Assembly (NCBI GenBank): GCA_045546175.1
Contig: JAZQCI010000030.1
Location: 1 to 64,000, forward strand
Source: CAG-791 sp045546175
GTDB taxonomy: Bacteria; Bacillota; Clostridia; Lachnospirales; Lachnospiraceae
Length of the DNA stretch: 64,000 nt
Reading direction: 5' to 3'
Part shown: piece by piece, positions 16,001 to 24,423 of the stretch
Layout: each line of letters begins with the position of its first letter
Position numbering within the stretch: position 1 is the stretch's first letter
Position numbers and translations under genes: made by a program
Notes under the pieces: model-generated
Databases searched by the model: none
What the model was told of the DNA's origin: nothing
Seen by the model: only the letters and a program-made list of their open reading frames with translations

Positions 16001-18313
16001 CAGGCCGTTCTCCAGCAACTGTTTCTCGCCGTTTACACTGGTGTACTCGAGCTTTCCATGCGCCACGATAAAGGCTCTGATCGCGTCAAAATATCGATCG
16101 AGCTCGCCCGCACTCAAACTGAAATAGTTCCGGAGGACCTGCGCGGGCTCATTTTCCGCGGACGAGCCGCCAATAACTTTCTTCAGGAGTTTTCCGAGGA
16201 GTCCTCCCTGCCCGCTCTCCGCATTTTCTGTTTTCTCAAATCCCGTCACATAGTCCGCCGACGGGTCGTACAGGCCGTATCCTTCCTTGTTCAGGATACT
16301 TCCGGCGCCTTCGCTCCCCGCGATCTCCGTGTAGAGAACCTTCTCCTTATCCGTCAGGCCTTCGTCGCTTGGAATGACTTCGAGAAGGATAGCTTTGCTC
16401 GCTTTTTTGCCGGCGTCACTCTCTTCGCTCCTGCGCTTTAACATGTCGAGTCCGGCTAGGCGCACCTGCTCCTGATTAGAAGCCAGCAGCCTTCGAATGC
16501 TGCGCTCCGTGCCGGCCTCGTCCTGCCGCTCCAGAAGGTCGATGACGTTTCGCCGGGTCTCCTCGTTCTTGAGGCGCAGGTGCTTCTCCAGCTTGACATA
16601 GTCGTCATCCGTGAGCGTAAGGGTCTTGAGGATCTGCCAGGCGGCCTTCCTTGTAAATCCTTCCTTGTCGGCCGCATAGCCGATCAGGGCGTTTCTCTGC
16701 ACCTCGGTCTTCGGATCGTGCAGCAGGACCCGCAGGTACTGGAAGCGGGTGTTGTAGTAGGAGTCAATGATGTCCGTAAGGCGCGTGCACACCTCGTCGA
16801 TCATCGCCTGGTCCTGCAGCGCATAGGCGATCACGGCCATTCTCTGCGTGAGGTCGCTCTTGTCGAGGACGGCGCCGTACCAGGGGAAGATCATGGGGAC
16901 GAACTCTGTTTTGCGCTTCTTCATGCTGTCCGCGAGATTTTTCAGGATGCCGTAGTGCAGGCGCGCCTGCTCCTCGCTGTCAAAAATCTCCGTGACCGCG
17001 AGCGGCTCGTAATGCAGATTTTCCTTGTCGGCGGAGTAAACTCCCCGTCCGTTCTCGTCGCAGACGCAGCCCCTGACAAGGGAGTCCACCGCATTGAGAT
17101 AGGTGGGCATGAAAGCGGCAGCCATCTGCGGATCCTCCGGATAGGTCTCGAGGATCTTCCTTGCGGCCCTCTCGCTGAACTCCGAGAACTGCATGTAGCG
17201 GTTGTAATAGGAAATCGTCAGACGCTGGTTCTTCGTGCCGCTCTCTGCGATCTCCAGCATGCGCTTCACGGCGTCCTTCGCCTCGTAAAAGCCCAGCGCC
17301 CACAGGCCCGTGACGATCTGCACGCTGTCGTCGGTGCGGGTCATCTCCAAGGCCTTGTCCGGGTTCCTGACGGCCTCACTGATCCCGGCGAGGAGCTTAT
17401 TCGAGACCCTGTCCATGGAGTCGAGATTGCAGATGCCGGTCCAGGTCGCAATGGCTCGCTTTACGGCCGAAAACCGCAGCAGGTCATTGTCTTCAATGGC
17501 CTTCAAAACAGTGAGAAAGCTTTCCACCCGCCCGCAGTCCGCATTCTCGCAGACCGCCTGGCGCACGCCTTCCTGAAGCCTTGCGGCCACAAGGAACTTT
17601 GCCAAAAGATCATGGAGCTCCCCGTTTCTCGACTTCACAATTCCCCGGATCAGCGGCACTGATACGAGCACTGTGTTGTTGTCGCTCAGGATCGCTTCCT
17701 TCACTGCGTCGATCACTGCGGCGTCGCCGCGGTCGATCCGGGCCGCGACTATGTCGTCGAACTGCGGCATATGGAGCTTTCGGGCGAAAGTATCACACCG
17801 GATAAAGTCCGCCGTCTCCTCGTCGAGGCCTTCCGACGCCGTCCCTCCGGCCATCAGGTACTGCACCGGCGTAAACCCGGTGATCCCCAGCACTTTAAAG
17901 GCCTGCATGAGGCCGAAAGCGTCCTGTATATGCGCCGCGGGCTCCGCCGTTCTCACGGTGGGCCGGAAGATCGCTTTCGAATACTGGAAGTCCGCGAACT
18001 GGTCCAGCATGTACTCGTAGTCCTCGCGGTACTGTGCAGGGACCAGAATCTCTTCAAGATCCGCGAATTCGCCCAGCATGATCTCTTTGAGGGAGCGGCC
18101 GCTGTATTTTGCCCCGCTGCCGCTGACATTTGCTGTCGTCCACTTTCGGATCACCGGAAATCCGCAGTGCGGATAGTCGCTGAAACTCTCGACTTCCTCA
18201 AAGATCTCTTTCTTTGCGGGCTTAAGCTTTCTGACCTGCTTTTCGTGCTCCTGATTCCAGCGCTCCAGACGCTCGTTCTCCCATTTGGTCCTGGAATTAT
18301 AATCGAATGTCAT
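13016..18313 (-). CDS. Giant DUF4132-domain protein
   Basis: This 1765-residue protein belongs to the DUF4132 (MolR/YehI-like) group, whose biochemical role is not established. Most of the length is alpha-helical with HEAT-like stretches (for example around residues 270-640). The DUF4132 domain lies in the C-terminal quarter, beginning near the LEEEKDALDSRMFAGYQIQP region. An Ala-rich low-complexity linker (AAAADTAAASAATGDG) of about 30 residues sits just before it. There is no signal peptide or membrane span. The ATG follows CGGAGGAAATCAGG. It probably forms an operon with the 139-residue gene upstream. Related proteins are usually cytosolic; a metal or regulatory role has been suggested for E. 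coli MolR. The family call is fairly firm, the function is not. Confidence 0.85.
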   Translation of the reverse strand: MTFDYNSRTKWENERLERWNQEHEKQVRKLKPAKKEIFEEVESFSDYPHCGFPVIRKWTTANVSGSGAKYSGRSLKEIMLGEFADLEEILVPAQYREDYEYMLDQFADFQYSKAIFRPTVRTAEPAAHIQDAFGLMQAFKVLGITGFTPVQYLMAGGTASEGLDEETADFIRCDTFARKLHMPQFDDIVAARIDRGDAAVIDAVKEAILSDNNTVLVSVPLIRGIVKSRNGELHDLLAKFLVAARLQEGVRQAVCENADCGRVESFLTVLKAIEDNDLLRFSAVKRAIATWTGICNLDSMDRVSNKLLAGISEAVRNPDKALEMTRTDDSVQIVTGLWALGFYEAKDAVKRMLEIAESGTKNQRLTISYYNRYMQFSEFSERAARKILETYPEDPQMAAAFMPTYLNAVDSLVRGCVCDENGRGVYSADKENLHYEPLAVTEIFDSEEQARLHYGILKNLADSMKKRKTEFVPMIFPWYGAVLDKSDLTQRMAVIAYALQDQAMIDEVCTRLTDIIDSYYNTRFQYLRVLLHDPKTEVQRNALIGYAADKEGFTRKAAWQILKTLTLTDDDYVKLEKHLRLKNEETRRNVIDLLERQDEAGTERSIRRLLASNQEQVRLAGLDMLKRRSEESDAGKKASKAILLEVIPSDEGLTDKEKVLYTEIAGSEGAGSILNKEGYGLYDPSADYVTGFEKTENAESGQGGLLGKLLKKVIGGSSAENEPAQVLRNYFSLSAGELDRYFDAIRAFIVAHGKLEYTSVNGEKQLLENGLYMTSYDYSGGIETRYPFPELWIEVYETIIKEPKVLFNLYYASRGGYDESDVKDIAAYLKAEKTIFGEAYSGYHYNDPKYMGSRQAHSTYQTILEIISSQQNLVLPAEVARAAVLVAAELPENVRWMERAPSRIYYLQNRPPLCFIRSNKFRTLLTRASHYESDEEFAGVFPLLYHTDRVYRFDAYNSNARYGGSSDNILSILDYVKAHEMGLITRDFLYKAAFELVGLKYAVGSLGDLFRPNVTVYLLRTVKPYMPVDLENRTMDTQCRFYMLCREVYQNIVNLILDVELRRGDTPTVFSDAVSRISRIEGIPRLMEILRALGKDTLDRNTYYSYSGGTSKKESLSHLLKVCWPASGETAADLKKAVKENKISADRLIEVAMYAPQWMEMAEVVLSIEGFTSGCYYFMAHMNERFDDRKKAVIARYTPLTPEELNNGCFDTNWFFEVYEKLGEKNFSKLYKAAKYIADGSKHTRARKYADAATGKVDRDELEKVIADKRNKDLLMSYGLIPMKDRQDALHRYEFLQKFLKESKQFGAQRRASEAQCVQYALKNMATTAGYADDLRLTLAMETELVTSNQKFLDGMEIGDYFAKVEVDPDGKTELVLMKKGKKVKSVPAALKKDEAFNEVKEFAAKLKGQYSRCVAMFERAMEEEDAYTYGELLGLCKNPVTAGILGRLVFVGAGCAAAADTAAASAATGDGAAAGPVGTLEELGALEPALSPEMKLVVAHPITLYRMSVLPRFQRAFFEKNKESGLKQPFKQVFREFYVKLEEEKDALDSRMFAGYQIQPKKTVAALRGRRWVADYDEGLQKVFFKQNISATIYALADWFSPADTESPTLEYVSFYDRKTHKQKKLSEIPDILYSEVMRDVDLAVSVAHVGGVDPETSHSTIEMRKAIFEFNMELFGLTNVTFEGTHAFIKGTLGNYNVQLGSGVIHKESGGMINILPVHSQQRGKIFLPFIDEDPKTAEILSKILLLAQDNKIKDPYILQQIR

Positions 18314-18404
18314 CCTGATTTCCTCCGTAATCTGTGAGCTGTATTTGTGCCATGTCTGCCCGTTCCTGTGTCACCACATGAGGCCTGTGTTGACCTCTGC
18401 TGCG

Positions 18405-18824
18405 TCACCACATGCGGCCCGCCAGAAACGTCAGCCGTATGAACGTAACTTCACTCTGCTCCCCCAGAGCTATCCTTTCGGAGCGCTCCGTGTACCGCAC
18501 GCCGTCCGCAAACAGCGCCACCATTCCGTCGTCAAAACACTGCAGCGCATTGGCGACCGCTTTCCCCTCATCCGCTTTCCTGTCGTCCATGGGGTCGCCG
18601 TACGAGACCTTTCCGCTCTGTGCTTTCTCTTCCAGCACATCCGCCGAAAACAGGCGCAGGATCTCCCCGGCCTCTTTCCTCTCGTTGTAGTCCCTCACGT
18701 TCTGTCTGACCGTCTCCGCAAGAAATTCTTCCACCGTCATCGGCCCGTCCGGATACTCGCGGACCTGCTGCACGACTGCGGCTTTTCTGCGGGATGCTCC
18801 CTTTACATTGATCCTGATCTGCAT
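18405..18824 (-). CDS. Hypothetical protein upstream of the DUF4132 gene
   Basis: I do not recognise this 139-residue protein. It begins MQIRINVKGASRRKAAVV, is mixed alpha/beta by appearance, and has no membrane span. The start at 18824 is preferred over one at 18887 because GGAGGAGG lies about 7 bases upstream. It precedes the DUF4132 gene on the same strand with a 91-base gap holding two copies of a GTCACCACATG motif, so the two genes are probably co-expressed. It may be an accessory factor of the DUF4132 protein, but this is inferred from position alone. Confidence 0.65.
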   Translation of the reverse strand: MQIRINVKGASRRKAAVVQQVREYPDGPMTVEEFLAETVRQNVRDYNERKEAGEILRLFSADVLEEKAQSGKVSYGDPMDDRKADEGKAVANALQCFDDGMVALFADGVRYTERSERIALGEQSEVTFIRLTFLAGRMW

Positions 18825-19075
18825 GGCAAGACCTCCTCCTGCTGCCGGTCTGCTTAAACGTTTTCTGTACTTTCCATCATACCACATCGCGCCGCAATAA
18901 TCTGTCTTTTACAGCGCAAAATCGTTTTCCGCAGTTGACAAAAAAAGCATGATGTCATTCAATTATCTCTGCAATGTTCGCTTGTGATGTACTCGCGAAC
19001 GACTATGGTCGGCCGGGGTTTTACGCGCCGTTTCGATAATGTTCGATATTTTGGAAAGGGAGAATTTCCTTCATT

Positions 19076-20047
19076 ATGAACGCTTCATCCGATAACTTTA
19101 TAGTCTCTGCGTCCATGGTAATCGCCAGCGCGGTTCTGTGGGGCCTGTACGGCACCTTCGTCACCGTGCTCAGCTCCATGGGGCTGTCCGGCAACGCGCT
19201 TGTCTTTCTGCGCATGTTCGCCACCTGCGTTCCGGTAGGTATCCTGATCGGCGCCACTGACCGCTCCGCGTTCAGGGTGCGTCCCTCCGACGTGCCTCTT
19301 TTTATTGCCAACGGACTGCTGAGCCTGCTCTTTTTTACATCCTGCTACACTGCCGCCATCAAAGTCACCAAAATAGCGACCGCCGCCGCCCTCCTCTACA
19401 CCGCGCCGGCCATCGTAATGGTGCTGTCTGCGATTCTCTTTGGCGAGCGCATGACCGCGCGCAAGGTGCTCTGCTGCCTGCTGGCGGTCGTCGGATGCGC
19501 TTTTGCTTCCGGGATCGGCGGCGTGCTGTTTGCCGGCGGAGGAGCGGCGGCTGGGACTGCGACGGCAGGATCGACGGCGGCGGGCACTGCGGCGGCCGGA
19601 GCTTCGGCCGGGTTCATCACGCCGGTCGGACTCCTTCTGGGATTGGGCGCCGGCCTCGGCTACGCGCTCTACAGCATCTTCAGCCGGATTATTCTGAACC
19701 GCGGTTACTCCGTTTACACAAATGTTTTCTACAGCTTCGGCGTCGCGATGATCGGCTTCTTTGTCCTCGCCTGCCTGGACGGCAGCGTCGGACAGGTCTT
19801 TGAAAACCCTGCCCGCACGGCGCTCGCCCTTTTGTGCGGCCTGCTGACAGGAAGTCTTGCCTATGTGCTCTACACCACGGGTATGAAGGGCATGGAAACG
19901 TCCCGCGCCGCGCAGCTTACAACGATTGAGCCGGTCACGGCGGCGCTTCTCGGCAGCTTTCTCTTCCATCAGCCGCTGTCCGGCTGGGAGATCGCGGGGA
20001 TCGTTATGGTGGTGGCGTCGGTCGTGCTTATGAATACCGGAGACTAA
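19076..20047 (+). CDS. EamA/RhaT-family (DMT) transporter
   Basis: This inner-membrane permease has 323 residues with two EamA repeats of five helices each (about residues 8-150 and 180-322), the usual ten-span plan of drug/metabolite transporters. The second repeat ends LTTIEPVTAALLGSFLFHQPLSGWEI, a strong family signature. An unusual linker of about 30 residues between the repeats is almost all Gly, Ala, Ser and Thr (GGGAAAGTATAGSTAAGTAA), encoded by a degenerate GC-rich repeat. The ATG at 19076 follows GGAAAGGGAG. The direction and substrate are unknown. Its last bases overlap the end of a convergent gene remnant by 4 bases. Confidence 0.9.
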   Translation: MNASSDNFIVSASMVIASAVLWGLYGTFVTVLSSMGLSGNALVFLRMFATCVPVGILIGATDRSAFRVRPSDVPLFIANGLLSLLFFTSCYTAAIKVTKIATAAALLYTAPAIVMVLSAILFGERMTARKVLCCLLAVVGCAFASGIGGVLFAGGGAAAGTATAGSTAAGTAAAGASAGFITPVGLLLGLGAGLGYALYSIFSRIILNRGYSVYTNVFYSFGVAMIGFFVLACLDGSVGQVFENPARTALALLCGLLTGSLAYVLYTTGMKGMETSRAAQLTTIEPVTAALLGSFLFHQPLSGWEIAGIVMVVASVVLMNTGD

Positions 20048-20424
20048 AGACAATATTTTTCAATAATGCTTTTTATAATAATCGTATCCAATGGTTGCGA
20101 CGTCGTTTCAGAAGTCAGAATCAAAGTATCTCCCGGCATATATCCGTTACGGATATATGCTCTTTCTCTGCGAATTGCTTTTTCTACATAATCTGAGTCA
20201 TCCATCCTGCCCTCGTGTTCCCAATACTTAACCTTTCTCTCTCTTACATTGAGCACTGTGAAATCCGGGTGGACTGTTCCAAACCCCACTAAAAGCATCC
20301 TGCATTCATACCGATATGGTATTCCATATTTTGCCAGGAGATTAGCTATGATCCACTCCGACTTGGATTTGCTCCTTTTCAGATATGTACGTACTTTTAT
20401 AGATTTGAAATTTAGATATGCTTC
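20044..20424 (-). pseudogene. C-terminal remnant of a PD-(D/E)XK-like nuclease-fold protein
   Basis: The minus-strand frame is open from 20424 and reads RSKSEWIIANLLAKYGIPY, then VHPDFTVLN, then KYWEHEGRMDD and a C-terminal ILTSET segment. I recall this pattern as the conserved C-terminal half of a roughly 270-residue Lachnospiraceae protein family whose PDF...WEH motif resembles a PD-(D/E)XK nuclease core. The only ATG (20298) lies in the middle of the conserved domain, and a stop codon at 20425 cuts the frame, so the N-terminal half is missing. The DNA on the upstream side is unusually AT-rich. It is best read as a truncated, decaying gene. The nuclease assignment is an inference. Confidence 0.55.
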
Positions 20425-20620
20425 TCAAGATTTGCTCAGATATTATGAGATATATCTGTTTTTGTCCGTTACTTTGTTCTCGTTTGATTTCTGTCAGATT
20501 AGTTTTTGTTATTAAATTCTCACTTTTGCGGAGAATATTTAGCTTCTTAATTATTTCGTCCGTATTTTTATAAGCATCCCTCCTTCTTTTTAAACTCTTA
20601 GCACATTATCCTCTCGTAGT
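20425..20620. other. AT-rich spacer without recognised gene
   Basis: This stretch beside the gene remnant is clearly more AT-rich than the surrounding genes. No credible reading frame continues the missing part of the remnant. It suggests that the deleted part was replaced by foreign or decayed DNA. Confidence 0.4.
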
Positions 20621-20895
20621 TTGCGGAGATTCTGAGAAATTTCTCCGTTCTCGCCGCAATTCTACAGTCTCGCTCGGATTCCACTGCTTCTCCCTAGTCA
20701 GCAAGACACTTTCCTTGCGAAGATTCTGAGAAATTCTTCATTTTCCGCCGCAATTCTATAGTCTCGCTCGGATTCCACTGCTTCTCCCTAGTCAGCAAAA
20801 CACTTTCCTTGCGAAGATTCTGAGAAATTCTTCATTTTCCGCCGCAATTCTACAGTTTCGCTAGGATTCTACTGCTTCTCCCAGGCCGAGATGAC
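20621..20895. repeat. 94-bp tandem repeat, about three units
   Basis: TTGCGGAGATTCTGAGAAAT at 20621 recurs as TTGCGAAGATTCTGAGAAAT at 20715 and 20809, a period of exactly 94 bases. Units two and three are nearly identical. No coding frame or open promoter is evident. The remaining bases up to the pepD start at 21123 hold no recognised feature. Confidence 0.85.
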
Positions 20896-21122
20896 CGAAC
20901 TCGATAAATCAAGGTACAGCCGGCCGCCCAACTGTCCTATTTACCAAGTATTATACTCAAAAATCTGCCTGAATAAAGCTCATCATCGCACATCTACCCC
21001 CTCCTGAACCGTTAATCCTCAAAGCCCATAAAGATTTGGCACGAAGTTGTAATTTCCTCCCAAATGGCATATTATCTCGAGGGGAGCAATCCCCCAAAAC
21101 TACAGAAAAGAGGTACAACTTC

Positions 21123-22670
21123 ATGCCCTGCACAACACTCCTCGTAGGCAAAAAAGCAAGTTACGACGGCTCCACAATGATCGCCCGCAATGACGATTCC
21201 GGCGCCGGACATTACACACCCAAAAAGCTGGCCGTAGTCCTTCCCCAGGACCAGCCGCGCCACTACACATCCGTCATCAGCCATGTCGAAATAGATCTTC
21301 CCGACACCCCCATGCGCTACAGCGCTGTTCCCAACGCCCTCGAGGGCGAAGGAATCTGGGCCGGCGCCGGAATCAATGAAGCCAATGTGGCCATGACTGC
21401 CACGGAAACAATTGCTTCCAACGAGAGAGTCCTGGGAGCTGACCCCCTTGTCGTCTATAAGCCCGCAGAGGGAGATACTCCCATGCAGCCCGGCGGAATC
21501 GGAGAAGAAGATCTCGTCACACTCGTTCTGCCCTACATCCGAAGTGCCCGCGAAGGCGTCCTGCGCACGGCGCAGCTCCTCGAGCAGTTCGGCACCTACG
21601 AGATGAACGGAATAGCATTTTCCGACGTCAACGAAATCTGGTGGATGGAGACCTTCGGCGGCCACCACTGGATCGCCAAAAGAGTGCCCGACGACCGCTA
21701 CGTCGTCATGCCCAATGAGTCCGGGATTGACAGTTTTGATCTGGATGATGCGCTGGGCGAAGGAATTGGTCACCTTTGCAGCGCCGATCTGAGAGAGTTT
21801 ATCGCTGAGAACCATCTGGACTTGTCCATGTGTGACCGTGCCAGTGCCGGAAAAAACTCCGATGGACAAAGCACTCCCAATGAAGCCTGCGGCTCACAGT
21901 TTAACCCCAGGCTTGCTTTCGGCACACAGGACGACGCCGACCACGTCTATAACACGCCCAGAGCGTGGTACATGCTGCGCTATTTTAACCCCAGGACTTT
22001 TAAGTGGGACGGTCCCGATGCCGACTTCGGTCCGATAGACAATGACCTGCCTTGGAGCCTTGTGCCCGAGCGCAAGATTACGGTCGAAGACGTAAAATAT
22101 GTGCTCTCCAGCCATTTCCAGGGAACCCCTTATGATCCTTACAGTTCTGTCGGGGATCCTTCCATGCGCGGTGCCTACCGCTGCATCGGCGTCAACAGAA
22201 CGGATTTTCTCGCTCTTTTGCAGCTGCGGCCCTACGCACCGCAGAGCGTTCAGGCTGTCGAGTGGCTGACTTTTGGCTCCAACGTGTTCAACACGTTTGT
22301 GCCCTTCTATACGAACACAGAGGTTGTTCCGGCCTACCTCTCCACGACGGAAAAGGAAGTCGACACAAACAGTTTCTACTGGAACTGCCGCCTGGTGGCG
22401 GCGCTGGCGGACGCGCAGTTTAAAACAAGCAAGATCCACATTGAGCGTTACCAGCTCAAGGTGATGTCCGAAGCACACAGGATTCTGAACGAAGCAGACC
22501 ACCTGGTCGCGGAGCTTGCCTCTGTGAAGGCCGCCCCGCAGCCGGTCATCGACTCCGCCAACGAGGCGCTGGCAGATATGGTGCGCGAGCAGACCAGCGA
22601 TGTGCTCGGAAAAGTTCTCAATGAGGCCTCCAATAAGATGAAGAATGCCTACGCCAGATCGGACGCCTGA
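21123..22670 (+). CDS. pepD: C69-family dipeptidase
   Basis: This is an N-terminal nucleophile hydrolase that cleaves dipeptides, like Lactobacillus PepD. In the family the N-terminal Cys of the mature enzyme is the nucleophile; here the protein starts Met-Pro-Cys (MPCTTLLVGKKASYDGSTMI), so Cys3 is the candidate after processing. The GSTMIARNDD segment and the long C69 domain continue to about residue 490. The length, 515 residues, is close to the family norm of 470-540. The open frame extends upstream to 21036, but the start at 21123 puts the conserved Cys at the N-terminus and has AGAGG upstream. It stands alone on the plus strand. Family A repeats follow 2 bases after the stop. Confidence 0.93.
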   Translation: MPCTTLLVGKKASYDGSTMIARNDDSGAGHYTPKKLAVVLPQDQPRHYTSVISHVEIDLPDTPMRYSAVPNALEGEGIWAGAGINEANVAMTATETIASNERVLGADPLVVYKPAEGDTPMQPGGIGEEDLVTLVLPYIRSAREGVLRTAQLLEQFGTYEMNGIAFSDVNEIWWMETFGGHHWIAKRVPDDRYVVMPNESGIDSFDLDDALGEGIGHLCSADLREFIAENHLDLSMCDRASAGKNSDGQSTPNEACGSQFNPRLAFGTQDDADHVYNTPRAWYMLRYFNPRTFKWDGPDADFGPIDNDLPWSLVPERKITVEDVKYVLSSHFQGTPYDPYSSVGDPSMRGAYRCIGVNRTDFLALLQLRPYAPQSVQAVEWLTFGSNVFNTFVPFYTNTEVVPAYLSTTEKEVDTNSFYWNCRLVAALADAQFKTSKIHIERYQLKVMSEAHRILNEADHLVAELASVKAAPQPVIDSANEALADMVREQTSDVLGKVLNEASNKMKNAYARSDA

Positions 22671-22672
22671 GG

Positions 22673-22701
22673 TGTGTCACGGGGACGTATCTGCTGACAC
22701 A
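22673..22701 (+). repeat. Family A repeat after pepD
   Basis: A forward copy (TGTGTCA, GGGGACGTATC, TGACACA) starts 2 bases after the pepD stop codon. Confidence 0.85.
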
Positions 22702-22719
22702 TTCTCTTATACTAACACC

Positions 22720-22753
22720 GGAGTGGTTGTGGAGATACCTCCACAACCACTCC
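22720..22753. terminator. Hairpin between convergent genes
   Basis: GGAGTGGTTGTGGAG is followed by four bases and its exact complement CTCCACAACCACTCC, a 15-bp perfect stem. It lies midway between two opposed family A copies and probably ends transcription from both sides, although no long T-run is present. Confidence 0.6.
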
Positions 22754-22783
22754 TGCGTCATTATGGCCCGTACCACTCCAAAA

Positions 22784-22826
22784 TGTGTCAGCTGATACGT
22801 CCCCCTGTCACACTCCCCTGTCACAC
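22784..22826 (-). repeat. Family A repeat at the histidine phosphatase stop codon
   Basis: A reverse copy (TGTGTCA, GATACGTCCCCC, TGTCACA) plus a partial second TGTCACAC motif. The minus-strand stop codon of the phosphatase gene is the TGA of that motif. Confidence 0.85.
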
Positions 22827-23399
22827 TTTCCACTCTTTAGGAATCCCAAACCTGCCATTACTGCACTCCGCCGTGTACACCGCGCAGTTGCCGATATACT
22901 TCGACCAGTACGCGCCGCCGGATCCCGGCGTCAGATACTCAAGAATTCCTTTCATCGCTATTGCGTGAGTAGAAATCAGGATATTACCTTCAAGCCCTTC
23001 AAGATTCTTAATTTCTTCCAAAAAAGCGCCGGCTCTGTTCACCACCGAACTGAGCTGCTCCATCCCGTCGGGCGCCGGATTATGCGCAAAATCACTGAAA
23101 AACGTCAGCATTTCCGGCGGCAGGTGTCCAAGGTCTGCCCCCTCATAAGGGCCATAGTCCATCTCGATCAGACGCTCATCGACCACAGCGTGCGCATAGG
23201 GCGCAATGATCGCAGCCGTCTGGACGGCTCTTTTCAGTGGACTTGTATATACTTTTGTGAAGGTGATGTGCCTCAGTTCATCGGCGGCCTTCTGCGCCTG
23301 GGCGATTCCCGCTTCATTGAGCGGATAGTTACTCCTCCCCTGCAGCACCTTCCGGATATTCATTTCCGTCTGTCCGTGCCTAATGATATAGATCATCAT
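22821..23399 (-). CDS. Histidine phosphatase family protein
   Basis: This 192-residue protein belongs to the phosphoglycerate mutase-like histidine phosphatase superfamily. The catalytic motif RHGQTEMN is at residues 7-14 (RHG with the phospho-accepting His). TSPLKRAVQTA and the acidic EMDYGPYEG segment follow, and a second His appears in STHAIAMKG. The size fits the small cytosolic CobC/YhfR-type phosphatases. It overlaps the PHP phosphatase gene by 4 bases (ATGA), so the two are translated together. The substrate is unknown. The gene ends in a family A repeat. Confidence 0.9.
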   Translation of the reverse strand: MMIYIIRHGQTEMNIRKVLQGRSNYPLNEAGIAQAQKAADELRHITFTKVYTSPLKRAVQTAAIIAPYAHAVVDERLIEMDYGPYEGADLGHLPPEMLTFFSDFAHNPAPDGMEQLSSVVNRAGAFLEEIKNLEGLEGNILISTHAIAMKGILEYLTPGSGGAYWSKYIGNCAVYTAECSNGRFGIPKEWKV

Positions 23400-24190
23400 T
23401 TCTTGATTCCATCCCTTTCTGAGCCAACATCCATCACCTCAATCAGCCTCTCCCGCGGGATTCCGCACTTTTCCAGAAACCGATCCGCCTTGGCGATCAC
23501 CTCCGGAGAATATACATGGTCCGCGCGGTGTGCGTCCGACCCGTAGATCACGGAATTCCCTTCCCGCGCGGCAATCTTCCAGAAGCGCTCGCTCGGATAG
23601 TTTCTGTCTTCGCGAAGGCCCAGCAGGTTGATCTCCAGCGGCATGTCAATCTTTTTACAGAATCTGCACAGACGCGTCATTTCTTCTTCGTAGATCTCTT
23701 CTACTCCCGTAAACCAGACCACATCCGGATGTGCAAAATAAAGAAACTTCCCTGTCTCCAGCGCCTCCCGGGTCTGCGTGCAGTAGCGCCGAAGATAATC
23801 GGCACTGTTCGTCCGCTCACCGGTAAACGGCGCATTGACGCCGTTTCCCAGATAGTGCTGCCCCAGGAGCATGTACTCAATGGGATAGGGCTCCAGGAGC
23901 TTTAAGAGCGGCTCCCAAAGCGTATACAGATATTCAACTTCCAGGCCCAGATGAATCTCGATGTCGTCCTTATATTCCCTCTTCAGGTCCAGGATCGTGT
24001 CGACATAGCCTTCCAGCTCGGACGGAAGCATCTTGACCGGGCACACAAAACCGTCAGGATAGACCTGCGGCGTGTGATCGGAGAAGCCCAGGATCTTAAG
24101 ACCGGCCTCAATGGCCTTTTCCACGTATTCTCTCTCTGTGCCGCTGGCGTGCCGGCAGCGCCATGTATGGGTGTGGTAATTTGCGATCAT
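23396..24190 (-). CDS. PHP-domain phosphatase, histidinol-phosphatase-like
   Basis: This 264-residue PHP-domain metal-dependent phosphoesterase resembles HisK/HisJ-type histidinol phosphatase. The N-terminal metal motif NYHTHTWRCRHASG, then GFSDHTP, GLEVEYL and FAHPDV supply the expected His/Asp/Glu ligands, and YGSDAHR near the C-terminus supplies the last ones. The start at 24190 (MIANYHTHT) is preferred over 24211 because GGAGGG lies 9 bases before it. No other histidine genes are nearby, so its substrate may be a different sugar or amino-acid phosphate. It heads a two-gene unit with the histidine phosphatase, with a family B element 70 bases upstream. Confidence 0.88.
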   Translation of the reverse strand: MIANYHTHTWRCRHASGTEREYVEKAIEAGLKILGFSDHTPQVYPDGFVCPVKMLPSELEGYVDTILDLKREYKDDIEIHLGLEVEYLYTLWEPLLKLLEPYPIEYMLLGQHYLGNGVNAPFTGERTNSADYLRRYCTQTREALETGKFLYFAHPDVVWFTGVEEIYEEEMTRLCRFCKKIDMPLEINLLGLREDRNYPSERFWKIAAREGNSVIYGSDAHRADHVYSPEVIAKADRFLEKCGIPRERLIEVMDVGSERDGIKK

Positions 24191-24260
24191 CGTATAGTGC
24201 CCTCCGTTCATGCTGCTCCGATCCTATTATTTCGATCTGCAAATTGCAGCTCACTTTTGG

Positions 24261-24338
24261 GGCTCGCAGAGCGAGCCGCTTCGCCGCGTGCAGATTGCCT
24301 GTAAGGCAATAATCTTCCTTTCCGCACGCGTGTGCATC
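24261..24338 (+). repeat. Family B structured element, copy 1
   Basis: This copy has hairpin 1 (GGCTCGC/GCGAGCC) and the nested hairpin 2, but lacks hairpin 3. Its inner stem reads ATTGCCT/AGGCAAT where other copies read GCTGCCC/GGGCAGC, three compensatory pair changes. It lies 71 bases upstream of the PHP gene start. Confidence 0.85.
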
Positions 24339-24352
24339 CTTCATCGATACAG

Positions 24353-24409
24353 AAAAGCCCCGCATCATCTGACTATCTATTTTATCAGATAATCCGATGA
24401 TGCGGGGCT
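24353..24409 (-). terminator. Terminator of the IlvD-IclR transcript
   Basis: AGCCCCGCATCAT pairs perfectly with ATGATGCGGGGCT, with a further inner pairing (GATTATCTGATAAAATAGATAGTC on either side of the loop). On the minus strand it is followed by TTTTCTG, so it ends the dehydratase operon. Confidence 0.7.
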
Positions 24410-24423
24410 ATGAAAGGAGGAAC

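Noticed and set aside
14441..16441. 666-codon plus-strand frame opposite the DUF4132 gene
   Set aside because: It is antisense to a coherent protein, has no ribosome binding site and no recognisable domain.
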